From Prevotella sp. 885 (GTDB lineage: Bacteria > Bacteroidota > Bacteroidia > Bacteroidales > Bacteroidaceae): 42,703 nucleotides of DNA. Both the position numbers and the translations under genes were made by a program. Numbering within the stretch: the stretch's first letter is position 1; each line of letters opens with the position of its first letter. Under the pieces are notes generated by a model, which was given only the letters and a program-made list of their open reading frames with translations, was not told the DNA's origin and made no database searches. Of the stretch, positions 7,099-16,285 are shown piece by piece. Location of the stretch: assembly GCF_002265625.1 (NCBI RefSeq), contig NZ_NOVE01000025.1, positions 1-42,703 on the forward strand. The letters are read 5' to 3'.

Positions 7099-9637
7099 AC
7101 AAATCCATACTCCATTTTGCAAGCACTTCTCTTGGACGAAGACGGGTTATGCTATACGACTCAATTGTGTTGCCGAGAGTTCTTCGTTCAAACTCTGAAG
7201 TTCCAATAAGGTTGTTTGCTGTGACAGAGAACTCCCAACGCTTAGCCTTGTAGGCAATGGCAAAGTCAAGAAAGTGGTTTATGCCGATGCTCTTGTCGTT
7301 GGTATGGAAGAGTTCGTTCTTCACGCTCAGCATCCATCCTTTGGCAGGGAAAACATATAGTTTAAGGAAATGTTCCCAGTCGGACGTGGGGGCAGAGGAG
7401 AGTTCTGAAGACGTGAGGTTCTTCTGCTTGTAAATGTTCACATTTGACTTTCCTTCAATAGAAAGAAATCTCGCTGGACGCAATGAGTAGTCGAACGAAA
7501 CAGCGGTTGTGTTCATACGTGCATCATTCACAATGCCCGACACAAGCATACTATAATCTGTGATGTTGTGTGAGGCACCAAGACCTATTAGTGTCTTTGC
7601 CCATCCAAAAGACTTGCTTACACGACCATAAATGCCTATTGTCTGCATGGCATATTCCTTGTCTGTAGCAGTCATGGTATAGATGTTGCCGTTCATCGCA
7701 CTCTCGTAAAGGATGTTTCCCGACATTCTATTATATGTAGGACGAATATTAAAGAACAGTCCCGACACAGGATTGGTGTATTTATATGCTGCAGTTGCAT
7801 GAAGGGAGTGAGTAGCATCCATCTTGCCTCTATTCACTTTCTGCGTGCGATAACTTGTGAAGATAGGAATGTCATAGATAGACCTTCCCATCAATGGAGC
7901 ATTCGCATAACCAAAATTAGCCGAAAATTCAGAAACAACAGTTGCCTTACAATTCCAGTTGACCGAAGGGTCTATCCACAGATGATTGCTTCTTGATTCA
8001 CGATAAGACTGACGGGCATAACTTATCTTCGACTTTATTCCAATCCTGTGCTTTCCGAAAAGGAACGACATGGAAGGAGTCCAATACGTGCGAAGCAACT
8101 GATACACATTCGTCTTCTCCGCTTCCCCGTCCATTGCCACACCAATGCTCTGATAGTCGTAGTTCACTCCCAACTCATTGTTGAGATAGTGTCTGCCGAC
8201 TTTCAGTTTATATTGCATTTCATTCTGTGTGGAGAAGAAACCGAGATTCAGCCGTTCTGTCATTCCACCAATAGTGAGCAACTGTCCTGGCAGATAGCTA
8301 TAGGTCCAATAACTTTCAACGTTGTATATGTTGCCCTTTGCCGTTGTGTGCGACATCTGAAAATCCTCAGTAATACTGCGCTTGTGCGGCTTCACCATCA
8401 TGTCGGTGCGCTGTCCGTTGTACATCATCGTGCCGACACTCTTGTTGAAGTCAATATAACCTTTAAGGTTGTTCTTGACGAAACTCTTGCTGCTGTTGTA
8501 CTGATAATTAGCCTCACCCTTCCATTCGCTTCGGGTGTTGCTGACATTCTGCTCCTCAACGATGACAGGCATGTCGGCAAGGGTGAGATAAGTGGATGAA
8601 TTATAGTCCTGCATGTCGGTCTTGTCTATAAATCCATTGCCTTGCACACGCAGTTCCGAATCCTTACCAGTCTTCCAAAGCCAGTTGCCGGCTACAAGAT
8701 GACTATTGTTGAAAGTATAGCGGTTGTCTGCAAGGTCGGGAGCTGCAACCGACATCATTGAGAGAAAGCCCGATTCAGAACCTGTTCTTCCTTTCAACAA
8801 TGCAGCAAGGTCGAGCACCTCATTATCGAGTTGCTTGCCGATGTTGTTGTTCTTGTACATCATAAGCGTCTGATACTTCTTGTTGAAACGCATACCCATC
8901 AGTCGGCAGTCGTAAAGAAAATCATCGCCACAACCAAGACCAATGTCAGCCGTCCCCGTCCAAACAGCTTTGGCATCATCTTTCAATACAAGGTTGAGAG
9001 CAGCTTGCTCGCTAAACGCTACGCCACGCAACGACTTCACCGACTGATGATTCTCCAACACCTGCACACTCTTTATCTTATCAGCTGAGATGTTTTGGTT
9101 GGCAACGCCATATTGCGACCCCATTAAGTCAAGTCCCTCGATATAGAACTTATTGATAGGTGTTCCTTGGTATTCCACCTTGCCGTCAGCTTTTACTTCA
9201 AGACCTGGCATCTTTGCTATTACATCAGCTATGCTTCGGTCTTGCCCCTGGCGGAAACCTGCAACCGAATATGTGAGCGTGTCTCCCGTACTCTTTATAC
9301 GCTCCGCTTTTATCTTTACTTCCTTTAGCTTGAAGCCACCTTCTACCAACGTGATAGTCATGCCGTCCTTCAAATCAGCAAACGGCATTGTCTTTTTCTG
9401 ATAACCAATATAACTTACCGTTATGCTTGCAGGATTTTTCCCTTTAGGAATAGTCAGCTTATATTCACCCTTATCGCTTGTGAGACAATACGCCACGGTT
9501 GACTTGCTCTCAGTCGATGCCACAACCGAGGCACCTACCAAGAGTTCTCCTTTCTTACCCTTCACCTTTCCCGTGAAGGTTTGTGCAGAGAGAGAAAGGT
9601 TGGTTAGCAGAAGTATGAAAAATATGGCATATCTCAT
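7097..9637 (-). CDS. TonB-dependent-receptor-like outer membrane protein with carboxypeptidase-like regulatory domain
   Basis: An 846-residue outer membrane protein. A signal peptide (MRYAIFFILLLTNLSLSAQ) is followed by a carboxypeptidase-like regulatory domain (TFTGKVKGKKGELLVGASVV to about residue 105), a plug-like region (DVIAKMPGLEVKADGKVEYQ, GTPINKFYIEGLDLMG) and a long beta-barrel ending LRPREVLAKWSMDL. Such proteins commonly pair with GLPGLI-family proteins, as here: the GLPGLI gene is 28 bases upstream. The ligand is unknown. The stop codon coincides with the start of an integrase remnant, so the very end may have been altered. It is probably transcribed from the promoter at 11356 together with the two upstream genes. 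Confidence 0.8.
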   Translation of the reverse strand: MRYAIFFILLLTNLSLSAQTFTGKVKGKKGELLVGASVVASTESKSTVAYCLTSDKGEYKLTIPKGKNPASITVSYIGYQKKTMPFADLKDGMTITLVEGGFKLKEVKIKAERIKSTGDTLTYSVAGFRQGQDRSIADVIAKMPGLEVKADGKVEYQGTPINKFYIEGLDLMGSQYGVANQNISADKIKSVQVLENHQSVKSLRGVAFSEQAALNLVLKDDAKAVWTGTADIGLGCGDDFLYDCRLMGMRFNKKYQTLMMYKNNNIGKQLDNEVLDLAALLKGRTGSESGFLSMMSVAAPDLADNRYTFNNSHLVAGNWLWKTGKDSELRVQGNGFIDKTDMQDYNSSTYLTLADMPVIVEEQNVSNTRSEWKGEANYQYNSSKSFVKNNLKGYIDFNKSVGTMMYNGQRTDMMVKPHKRSITEDFQMSHTTAKGNIYNVESYWTYSYLPGQLLTIGGMTERLNLGFFSTQNEMQYKLKVGRHYLNNELGVNYDYQSIGVAMDGEAEKTNVYQLLRTYWTPSMSFLFGKHRIGIKSKISYARQSYRESRSNHLWIDPSVNWNCKATVVSEFSANFGYANAPLMGRSIYDIPIFTSYRTQKVNRGKMDATHSLHATAAYKYTNPVSGLFFNIRPTYNRMSGNILYESAMNGNIYTMTATDKEYAMQTIGIYGRVSKSFGWAKTLIGLGASHNITDYSMLVSGIVNDARMNTTAVSFDYSLRPARFLSIEGKSNVNIYKQKNLTSSELSSAPTSDWEHFLKLYVFPAKGWMLSVKNELFHTNDKSIGINHFLDFAIAYKAKRWEFSVTANNLIGTSEFERRTLGNTIESYSITRLRPREVLAKWSMDL

Positions 9638-9665
9638 TGCTTACCAAATGGTTATTGCATATCAC

Positions 9666-10478
9666 TTATTCGTATTTATCCATTAAACAGGCATTGAAAG
9701 TCCTTTGTGCCTTAGGCGGTTCGCTATATTCGCTACCTTGCAAGCGGTTAGTGGTATTCCATTGGTCTTTCCAGTAATCCTCAAGCAGATGTTGAAACTT
9801 GACAGGAGTAGAACGCAAATAACGTTTAGGTTGAAAACAGATAGTTGCAGTTTGCCGCATTTGCTCTATTCCTGTAGCTACAAACGAAAATTCATGTCGG
9901 CTTTCAGAAGCAGCCAATATGAGTCCTGGCAAACCACCTAACTTCCATGGACCGTTATCAAAAGGCAAGTCCAACGAATACCATGCAGTCCAAGTGCGTC
10001 CGCGGAACTGACAAACGGCTTTATGGCAGGGATAACCTATAATAATAGTATCACCCTCGGCAAGTTCCCAAGTAAAGGTCGGAATGGATTCCTCATAACT
10101 GAAGAAAAAATCATTGTGCAGGACATCCGTGTAAGTGAGAGTGCCCCTCTGCGGAATATGCTTATAAACTTCATACTCGCGTCCTTTCTTAGAGCCAAAC
10201 GTATTTGCCAAGAATTGCAAATAGCTCATAGGGTCGGTATTCACACTCTTTACAGAGTCGCGTTGATGCAGAAACTGCTCAAACCGTTGGCTATAAAACC
10301 GAGACGAATGACTGCCTATATCCAACAGATTTATATCATCATACGCTTCCTTTTGCTCATGTGTGTGTTTATATAATGCACGATACTGCACACGCACACT
10401 TACCGTGTCCACCACCTCTTGGGAATGGACGCATGAGGCAAATAAACAAAATGCCAATAAACTGAAGAGTATTTTCAT
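9666..10478 (-). CDS. GLPGLI family protein
   Basis: About 270 residues from the ATG at 10478; a TTG three codons upstream is less likely. It has a signal peptide (MKILFSLLAFCLFASCVHSQ), possibly with a lipobox (FASC). The diagnostic motif GPWKLGGLPGLIL is present, preceded by ...AVCQFRGRTWTAWYSLDLPF. GLPGLI proteins (TIGR01200) are Bacteroidetes-specific exported proteins of unknown function, usually next to TonB-receptor-like proteins, as seen here. It lies 19 bases after the upstream gene, consistent with one operon. Confidence 0.85.
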   Translation of the reverse strand: MKILFSLLAFCLFASCVHSQEVVDTVSVRVQYRALYKHTHEQKEAYDDINLLDIGSHSSRFYSQRFEQFLHQRDSVKSVNTDPMSYLQFLANTFGSKKGREYEVYKHIPQRGTLTYTDVLHNDFFFSYEESIPTFTWELAEGDTIIIGYPCHKAVCQFRGRTWTAWYSLDLPFDNGPWKLGGLPGLILAASESRHEFSFVATGIEQMRQTATICFQPKRYLRSTPVKFQHLLEDYWKDQWNTTNRLQGSEYSEPPKAQRTFNACLMDKYE

Positions 10479-10497
10479 AAGCAACAATTCTTTTTAT

Positions 10498-11265
10498 TTA
10501 CTTCAACTCAAAGGTTGCCATAAGCAGCACCTTATTGCCATCTATGTTTTCTTCGTAGAAGAAGCGATAGACGCCAGGATTGTTTGGCAGAATATCGGGA
10601 AAAAGATGGGCTGTGATGGTGCCGCTTTGACCATCGCTTAAAACATGACCGATGGCCGTGAACGAGCAATCGGTGGGCACAACAAACCAATTGCCATCCG
10701 CTCCTTGGGCCGTGATGCTATAGGCATCGCCATACACAAATTCTTCGCCACTATGGTTGGTAATCGTGAATCTGATCTCCGTGGTGCCCAATGGATAGGA
10801 AGGCTTCTCCGCCTTGAGGGAGATACCTTGGTAGATGCTCACGCCTTCCCTGTTGTCGATGATAGGGTCCAACTTGCCCTCAAACCTGATGGCGGGCGAG
10901 TTGTAAATCTGCCTACGAAACTCCTGCTGCTTCTCCTTCGTGTTCCAACGGAGCGCAACATCAATGGAGTTGGATCCCATTCCAAATCCAACAACATTTC
11001 GCAAGGCCGGGGTCTTGTCTTCCGACAGGAACTTCCGCTCAAGTATCCGCATAATGGAGTTCAGTTCCCTATGCGAATATTTACGCGCCGAAGCCTTGCG
11101 ATAGGTTCTCTTCTTGCTCTTGACAACTCTCTTTTTGCTAATGGTCGCTACCTTCTTTTGTTGAGCGGCAAACGACTGTTTGCAAGCAGCAAAAGCTGTT
11201 TGCATTGAAAGGAACATTGTCAATCCTAATATTATTGCATTGAGTAGTTTTGGCTTCAGTCTCAT
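10498..11265 (-). CDS. exported protein with C-terminal Big_14-like Ig domain
   Basis: About 255 residues from the ATG at 11265 (the 12-base longer form would need a TTG). A signal peptide (MRLKPKLLNAIILGLTMFLS...AFA) is followed by a very basic stretch with several KK/KR pairs (residues 35-60), a short region RELNSIMRILERKF, then a C-terminal beta domain (about residues 145-255: GISLKAEKPSYPLGTTEIRF, TNHSGEEFVYGDAYSI, PGVYRFFYE) resembling the bacterial Ig-like domain PF20251. It is the first gene of the operon with the GLPGLI and TonB-type genes, so a shared surface role is likely; function is unknown. Confidence 0.65.
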   Translation of the reverse strand: MRLKPKLLNAIILGLTMFLSMQTAFAACKQSFAAQQKKVATISKKRVVKSKKRTYRKASARKYSHRELNSIMRILERKFLSEDKTPALRNVVGFGMGSNSIDVALRWNTKEKQQEFRRQIYNSPAIRFEGKLDPIIDNREGVSIYQGISLKAEKPSYPLGTTEIRFTITNHSGEEFVYGDAYSITAQGADGNWFVVPTDCSFTAIGHVLSDGQSGTITAHLFPDILPNNPGVYRFFYEENIDGNKVLLMATFELK

Positions 11266-11355
11266 AGTTATCAGCAATTAACAATTTAATATGTAGAGAG
11301 ATATGAACTCTTATAGTATATTTCTTTTCTTATGAGAAAAGTTCAATTTATTTTG

Positions 11356-11363
11356 CAAATATA
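11356..11363 (-). promoter_or_regulatory. promoter of the Ig-domain/GLPGLI/TonB operon
   Basis: Minus-strand TATATTTG fits the -7 consensus, with a TTTTG about 19 bases upstream as the -33 element. The leader to the ATG at 11265 is about 90 bases. Confidence 0.55.
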
Positions 11364-11417
11364 TTGTATTTTAGTTTATCTACAAAATGACACAGCCAGA
11401 AATAATCCATCTTTTTC

Positions 11418-11448
11418 TTTGCCCATCCCATTTTTCTTTATACCTTTG
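11418..11448 (+). promoter_or_regulatory. strong promoter of the 81-aa protein gene
   Basis: TTTG at 11418-11421 and TACCTTTG at 11441-11448 are separated by 19 bases, an excellent Bacteroidetes promoter. The leader to the start codon at 11556 is unusually long (about 105 bases) and contains GC-rich complementary words such as CACC/GGTG and CCACGGTGG (around 11500), which may fold. Confidence 0.65.
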
Positions 11449-11555
11449 CCCCCGAAACATCAAGAGCAGTATTAGAATCTGCACCAACCGAGCACGACAG
11501 CCACGGTGGTCAAGGTACGATGTGGAAATAAGTTTAATTTCAAAAACAAGTCTTT

Positions 11556-11801
11556 ATGAACAATTCATTTTACAACGATTTCGCTGCGCGTTTCGCAGCC
11601 AGTACACTCCCTTCACTTGTCAGATCATTCAATAGCCAGGTTGGAAAGCGTGGCTTCAATTCCGTGCGTGCAGCCCATGACCAGGCTCTTATTGACGAGC
11701 TGGTGCGCCGTGGCATTGACGTGTCGGCAGTATTCGACGGAACAACCCTTTCTTTTGCCCATCATGTTGAGCTGGACAACAACAGGCTGGTAATCAGATA
11801 A
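11556..11801 (+). CDS. small conserved Bacteroidales protein, unknown function
   Basis: An 81-residue soluble protein, MNNSFYNDFAARFAAS..., with RAAHDQALIDELVRRGIDVS and FDGTTLSFAHHV. I recognise it as a type of short conserved hypothetical in Bacteroidales but know no function. There is no signal peptide or membrane segment. It stands alone, with a strong promoter and a long leader on one side and a convergent terminator-like hairpin on the other, so it is a monocistronic gene that is probably well expressed. Confidence 0.7.
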   Translation: MNNSFYNDFAARFAASTLPSLVRSFNSQVGKRGFNSVRAAHDQALIDELVRRGIDVSAVFDGTTLSFAHHVELDNNRLVIR

Positions 11802-11826
11802 TAAAATCAATTAGCAATATATAGAA

Positions 11827-11862
11827 AGTCGATGATGCCGTCTGCTCTTGGCATAATCGACT
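11827..11862 (-). terminator. hairpin between convergent genes
   Basis: AGTCGATGATGCC (11827-11839) pairs with GGCATAATCGACT (11850-11862), 12 of 13 bases. On the minus strand it is followed by TTTCTATAT, so it most likely ends the DUF4249 operon. Confidence 0.5.
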
Positions 11863-11889
11863 GTAAAGATCGTTAGATTATCGCTGTCT

Positions 11890-12753
11890 TTATTCATTGT
11901 CTTTCTTAATGACAACATATTTGACATCTGCTCCCATGCCACACCAATATCCGGTGGCACCGTTCACGTTGCCTCTGATATTGTGCGTAGGAGCCATGAA
12001 GAGATTGTCTGCCATTGTAAGGTTGCGTGAATAGTCGCTCCAAAAATTGTATGAGACGTTGTCGATATGAGCAAGTTTTATGGCGAGCGTGTCGTTAAGG
12101 CAGAAGAAGGGGATGTATTTTTTTCCCGTTGCCACTCTGTGACTGCGGTATACTGTAATTTCCTTATCTTTCTTTAATGCAGCTCCCTCAATGCTTCCCA
12201 GATACGAAGCCACGAACAGACGGTTGTTGGTTCCCTCACATGTGAACAGCTGATAATATGCATTGTGCGCTTTTTCTGTGTCGATATCCAGTTTCACTTG
12301 AAACATGGTGTCTGATTCTGCACATTGTTCCAGTCTTATGTTTTTTATTGGATGCGTTTCAGGAATGGTTGTGGTTGCCGTTGCGTGCCAGTCCTTATAT
12401 TCAATGTCCAGGGTGTAAGTCTTGCCAGCTACACCACGCATGTTTCCGGTGGTGTATATATAAGGCGGAAAGAAGCGCGAGTCATATTTTCCTGTCAGCA
12501 CCACCTTTCTTTCTCCGTCCGAAACCGACACTTTCGCCCAGCGTATCAGGTATTGTGCAAGTGAGTCTATCCTTTGATACTTATCGCTGATGGTAAGGCT
12601 CTTCGTGAGGATAACCACTGGGTATCCTCCTTCGTCAATCCATCCTTCCACCACCATCTCACTCTTTTTTTCTGTTGTAAAGTCGGCCTCACAAGCCACA
12701 AGCATTCCTGCTATGACCATTATGATGGTAAAGAGAGCAGTCTTCTTATTCAT
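11890..12753 (-). CDS. DUF4249 family lipoprotein
   Basis: A 287-residue SPII lipoprotein (MNKKTALFTIIMVIAGMLVAC, lipobox Cys at about residue 21). It matches the DUF4249 pattern: MVVEGWIDEGGYPVVILT near the N-terminus, VSDGERKVVLTG, YTTGNMRGVAGKTYTLDI, and a C-terminal FWSDYSRNLTM...THNIRGNVNGATGYWCG. DUF4249 proteins are usually the partner of a TonB-dependent receptor, and here the gene follows the receptor by nine bases. It is likely an outer-membrane surface component of an uptake system with unknown substrate. Confidence 0.85.
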   Translation of the reverse strand: MNKKTALFTIIMVIAGMLVACEADFTTEKKSEMVVEGWIDEGGYPVVILTKSLTISDKYQRIDSLAQYLIRWAKVSVSDGERKVVLTGKYDSRFFPPYIYTTGNMRGVAGKTYTLDIEYKDWHATATTTIPETHPIKNIRLEQCAESDTMFQVKLDIDTEKAHNAYYQLFTCEGTNNRLFVASYLGSIEGAALKKDKEITVYRSHRVATGKKYIPFFCLNDTLAIKLAHIDNVSYNFWSDYSRNLTMADNLFMAPTHNIRGNVNGATGYWCGMGADVKYVVIKKDNE

Positions 12754-12762
12754 ATTTTCTTA

Positions 12763-14802
12763 TTAGAATTTACAATAATAGCTCAACGATGGCAGCATGT
12801 CCAGCATGAAACTGACTGGGCGGACCGCAAAGTCACCGTCACGTTGTTTGTCAATACGATAGAACAGGTCGTTGCGATGAGCGGTGGCGTTATATACGGA
12901 GAAGTTTATTCCTCGTTCCTTTGCATGTTTAGGCTTCCATTTATAGTTGACCGAAATGTCCAGTCTTCCGTATGCTCCAAGTCGGTTGGCGTTATGCTTT
13001 CCGTATGTTGCTATAATGTTGCCGTTAAGAATGCTTGCCGACACGGGTGCCGTGAATGGTGTGCCCGAGGCAAAGACGAATGTGGCGCCTATGGTAAGAT
13101 GTTTTCCCGTCGACCATGCCATAACGGCGTTCAGCTCATGCGGGCGTTCGTGGTTTGCGGGGTATGTATGGTTGTGTCCCTCCTCATTGAAGGTGCGTCT
13201 TGCTCTCGTGAAGGTGTAAGAGCACCATCCCGTAATTTCTCCGGCACATTTCTGCAGCATTATATTGCATCCGACATTCCTGCCTTTCCCGTGAAGCAGA
13301 TAATTGTTGAGGTCGTATGACGCATTAAGGCAGTCGAGCATGCTGCCGCTGTATTCTATTTGGTTATACATACTGCGGAAGAAGATGTCAGCAGAGAGTT
13401 GCCACATACGCTTTCCGAAGTATACGGAAGCTCCTGCCGTGATGCCGTTGCAGTATTGTGGCTTGTTGTTTCTGTTCGTAGACATCCAGAACTCTGTGGG
13501 TAGTCCGGCATCAGAAAAGCCAGTCTGAAAGATATATTGGTGGCGCATAAACCAACCCACCGACATTTTCAGCCCTTTATTGTTGTCGTATTGCAGGGTG
13601 ATGGATGGGTCAGCCGACTTGAAGTTATGTTTGTCAATATGCCACAGCGTCAGTCTTGTCCCGGCATTAAGAGACAACGAAGCCGACAACGGCTGCTTCC
13701 AGTCGGCATATACTGAGGTTTCCATAGCGTTCTGTCTATCGGGAACGGACGTTATGTCGCTGTAAAAGTTGTCTGCATATATGGTTTGAGGTCTGATGAA
13801 GTGAGCCACGACATCACCTCCGAATGACAGTTGTCGCCACTTACTGTTCGTCTTGAGTCCGAAGTCTGTTATATATGACGGCATGCGTCCTTCAGCCTCC
13901 TCCATCTGCAGGCGGAAGTGGTTATGATAGGAAGATACGTATATGCTGTGATGTGAGCTCCACTTTTGTCCGTCATGCAGCCAATGTATTGCCCCCGTTG
14001 TGTTTCCCCATTTTGCCTTTATCTTGGCCATGTAATTTGCTTCATTGAATTTGGCATTGTCGATGCCCGTATAGAAATCGATTAACAGTCGGTCCTGCTC
14101 GCTGAATTTATGTATTACCGATACGTTGGCATCACCGAACTGATAATAAATCTGTGTGTTGTCGGCTTTCAGCCATCGTCCGTATAGCAGGTTAAGGTAC
14201 GATCCGCGTATGGATATTGTGGCAGAGATGTTTCTGCCGAGAGGTGTGCGCATTGTTCCTTGTGACGAAATCAGCCCGACGGAGTATTCGCCCTCCAGCG
14301 AGTCAGTTATGTTAAGGAAGGATGTCATGTCGAGTGTGCCGCCGATGCGGTTAGGGTAGGCGCCGTTTGTTGCAGCCCTCTTTATGTTCATCTTCTTGAA
14401 ATGCGAACCGTTGAATATAGAGAAAAATCCCAATAAGTGCCCCACGTTGTATACCGGCACGCCTGATATGGTGACAGCATTATGAGCGTTATCGCATCCG
14501 TCTATGTTGATGCCGCAACGATATTCCGAGTTTGTCTGTATTCCTGGCAGCATCTGCGCATAGTGAATGGGGTCGGCATTGCCGAATATCTTGGGAAGAA
14601 GGTCGAGCTGCTGCATGTTCCAGTCGTAGCTTCCTGGTGTGTTCTGCTTTAATGCGTCAGTGTGTCGTCTTGCGCTTATCACCACACTGTCGAGCAAAAC
14701 ACTCTGCCTTCTCTCCACATCGTCCTGTGCCAGAGAGACTGATGTGGGGAGAAGGCAGAGTGCTGTTAATGTTATGTATGTTTTAGTGGATAAGATTCTC
14801 AT
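12763..14802 (-). CDS. TonB-dependent receptor
   Basis: A 679-residue outer membrane receptor with a signal peptide (MRILSTKTYITLTALCLLPTSVSLAQ). The plug domain is clear (SVLLDSVVISARR, PIHYAQMLPGIQTNSEYRCGINIDG, AVTISGVPVYNVGHLLGFFSIFNG, NRIGGTLDM) and is followed by a 22-strand-type barrel ending DMLPSLSYYCKF with the terminal aromatic residue. The N-terminal carboxypeptidase-like domain common in Bacteroidetes receptors is absent. The start codon lies inside the last codons of the upstream lipoprotein gene (20-base overlap), indicating translational coupling, and DUF4249 follows. Confidence 0.9.
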   Translation of the reverse strand: MRILSTKTYITLTALCLLPTSVSLAQDDVERRQSVLLDSVVISARRHTDALKQNTPGSYDWNMQQLDLLPKIFGNADPIHYAQMLPGIQTNSEYRCGINIDGCDNAHNAVTISGVPVYNVGHLLGFFSIFNGSHFKKMNIKRAATNGAYPNRIGGTLDMTSFLNITDSLEGEYSVGLISSQGTMRTPLGRNISATISIRGSYLNLLYGRWLKADNTQIYYQFGDANVSVIHKFSEQDRLLIDFYTGIDNAKFNEANYMAKIKAKWGNTTGAIHWLHDGQKWSSHHSIYVSSYHNHFRLQMEEAEGRMPSYITDFGLKTNSKWRQLSFGGDVVAHFIRPQTIYADNFYSDITSVPDRQNAMETSVYADWKQPLSASLSLNAGTRLTLWHIDKHNFKSADPSITLQYDNNKGLKMSVGWFMRHQYIFQTGFSDAGLPTEFWMSTNRNNKPQYCNGITAGASVYFGKRMWQLSADIFFRSMYNQIEYSGSMLDCLNASYDLNNYLLHGKGRNVGCNIMLQKCAGEITGWCSYTFTRARRTFNEEGHNHTYPANHERPHELNAVMAWSTGKHLTIGATFVFASGTPFTAPVSASILNGNIIATYGKHNANRLGAYGRLDISVNYKWKPKHAKERGINFSVYNATAHRNDLFYRIDKQRDGDFAVRPVSFMLDMLPSLSYYCKF

Positions 14803-16186
14803 ATCTGTCGATAAGGTCCTCGAAGGCGTTTATGGTCTGCTTGAAGTCAGTGTCGTTGAAGAACACGTCGAACATGCTGTTGGACGACCCGTCGAAGAAC
14901 ACAAGCACTGGCTCCATCTCCCAGTATGTATATCCGCCCCAGTCAGAGTCGGCAAAGGATTCCAACTTCATTTCGGCCTGCTTCACTGATGTGTTGTCAT
15001 AGAAGAGGTTTATCAGTGTCAGCTCGTTGGCAGAGTTTACCCATTGCTTGAATTTGTTCTCGTCAGTTTCGTTATCGTAAGCCTTATCCATGTATTCCGA
15101 ATATTTGCGTACGTCTTTCACCACGCCCTGCAGCTGCAGCTTGCCGAGAATGTCGATTTTGATGAGGGCATTCTTTGCTGTTGCATTGTCGGTGTTATAG
15201 TCGTCAAAGTCGAAGTCGCCTTTTGAGAAAGCCTCTACGTTGCAAGACGGTATGCCACTTATGTCGCCTGCAATGGATACAGTGGCGAGCTTTGTGCCGT
15301 TCTTGCTCATGCTATAGCTGGCAGAAGCTTTCTGATTGCCCGAATAGGCCGCCTGTGATAATCTGAACTCATATCCGTTGCTCATTTCTATTACAGCCGA
15401 CGCTGTGATGTTGTCTTTGCTCACGTCAAAGTTTTCGCCTGACAGACTTGCAATGTCAATCTTCACTGTGGTCTTGACAATCTGGGTGCCGTTCTGTGTA
15501 AGTGTCAGGACAATGTTCTCCGGCACACCAATAGTACATTTTGTACGGTCGTAATAATCGCACCATTTATATGTGTCTGAGTCGTAATCTGTCCATTCTT
15601 CGAAGTTGGCTACATACACTTTCTTGACGTTTCCGCTTGTCTCCAGTTTCAGAACGCATGTCTGTGCGTTTTGGTCTGTAAACGTAAACTGCAGGTCGTT
15701 GGCCTTGCCGCTTTCTTTCACCCACGTGCCGTTGTTGGCACGGAAGTGTCCAGTAAAGTTGGATGCAAGAGCCAAGGCTGTATATTCCGTATATACAACT
15801 GAGGCATAGTCGTCATACTTCTTCGTGGTCTTATTGCCAGTGGCCTTTCTTATGGCTTCCCAACTGTTTCTTGCCCAGCTGTTTACGTTATCCCAGTCAT
15901 AATTGCATTCATCGTAAGTTTCGTCCACGTAGTTGATGAGGTCTGCGTAGTTCTTGAAGTCTGAGGCCGGGGTCATGCTCATAAACGCACGTGCGATATT
16001 GTCCATACGCTCCTTCTGGTCTGTAGGAGACATGGCGTTTTCTTCCGATGGTTTGTCAGGAGTGATGGGCTGGTCTGGCACGTCAGGGTCTTCAGTTCCG
16101 CTGTTGTCATCGCCGCAAGACGATAACGACAGTGCGCCGGCAAACATCATTGCCAGCATGCAGTTGTAAAAATAAAACTTCTTCAT
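14783..16186 (-). CDS. large lipoprotein of unknown function in a TonB/DUF4249 operon
   Basis: A 467-residue lipoprotein: signal peptide MKKFYFYNCMLAMMFAGALSLSSC with the lipobox Cys at about residue 24, then an acidic, proline-rich linker (DPDVPDQPITPDKPSEEN). The mature part has a helical start (residues 55-140), a strand-rich middle (VLKLETSGNVKKVYVANFEE, IVLTLTQNGTQIVKTTVKID) and an acidic C-terminus. I do not recognise a family. It is the first gene of an operon with a TonB receptor and DUF4249, overlapping the receptor by 20 bases, so it probably sits on the outer membrane and helps with the same substrate. Confidence 0.75.
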   Translation of the reverse strand: MKKFYFYNCMLAMMFAGALSLSSCGDDNSGTEDPDVPDQPITPDKPSEENAMSPTDQKERMDNIARAFMSMTPASDFKNYADLINYVDETYDECNYDWDNVNSWARNSWEAIRKATGNKTTKKYDDYASVVYTEYTALALASNFTGHFRANNGTWVKESGKANDLQFTFTDQNAQTCVLKLETSGNVKKVYVANFEEWTDYDSDTYKWCDYYDRTKCTIGVPENIVLTLTQNGTQIVKTTVKIDIASLSGENFDVSKDNITASAVIEMSNGYEFRLSQAAYSGNQKASASYSMSKNGTKLATVSIAGDISGIPSCNVEAFSKGDFDFDDYNTDNATAKNALIKIDILGKLQLQGVVKDVRKYSEYMDKAYDNETDENKFKQWVNSANELTLINLFYDNTSVKQAEMKLESFADSDWGGYTYWEMEPVLVFFDGSSNSMFDVFFNDTDFKQTINAFEDLIDRYENLIH

Positions 16187-16218
16187 ACGTATAGTTGTTT
16201 ATAGTTTAAATATGTTTG

Positions 16219-16226
16219 CAAATATA
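16219..16226 (-). promoter_or_regulatory. promoter of the lipoprotein-TonB-DUF4249 operon
   Basis: Minus-strand TATATTTG with a TTG 20 bases upstream. It lies just downstream of the AraC-type gene, whose product is a candidate regulator. Confidence 0.6.
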
Positions 16227-16285
16227 GTTAATTATTATTTGACGAGCAAGAAAAATACTATATTTTATTGTCTAATACAACTATT

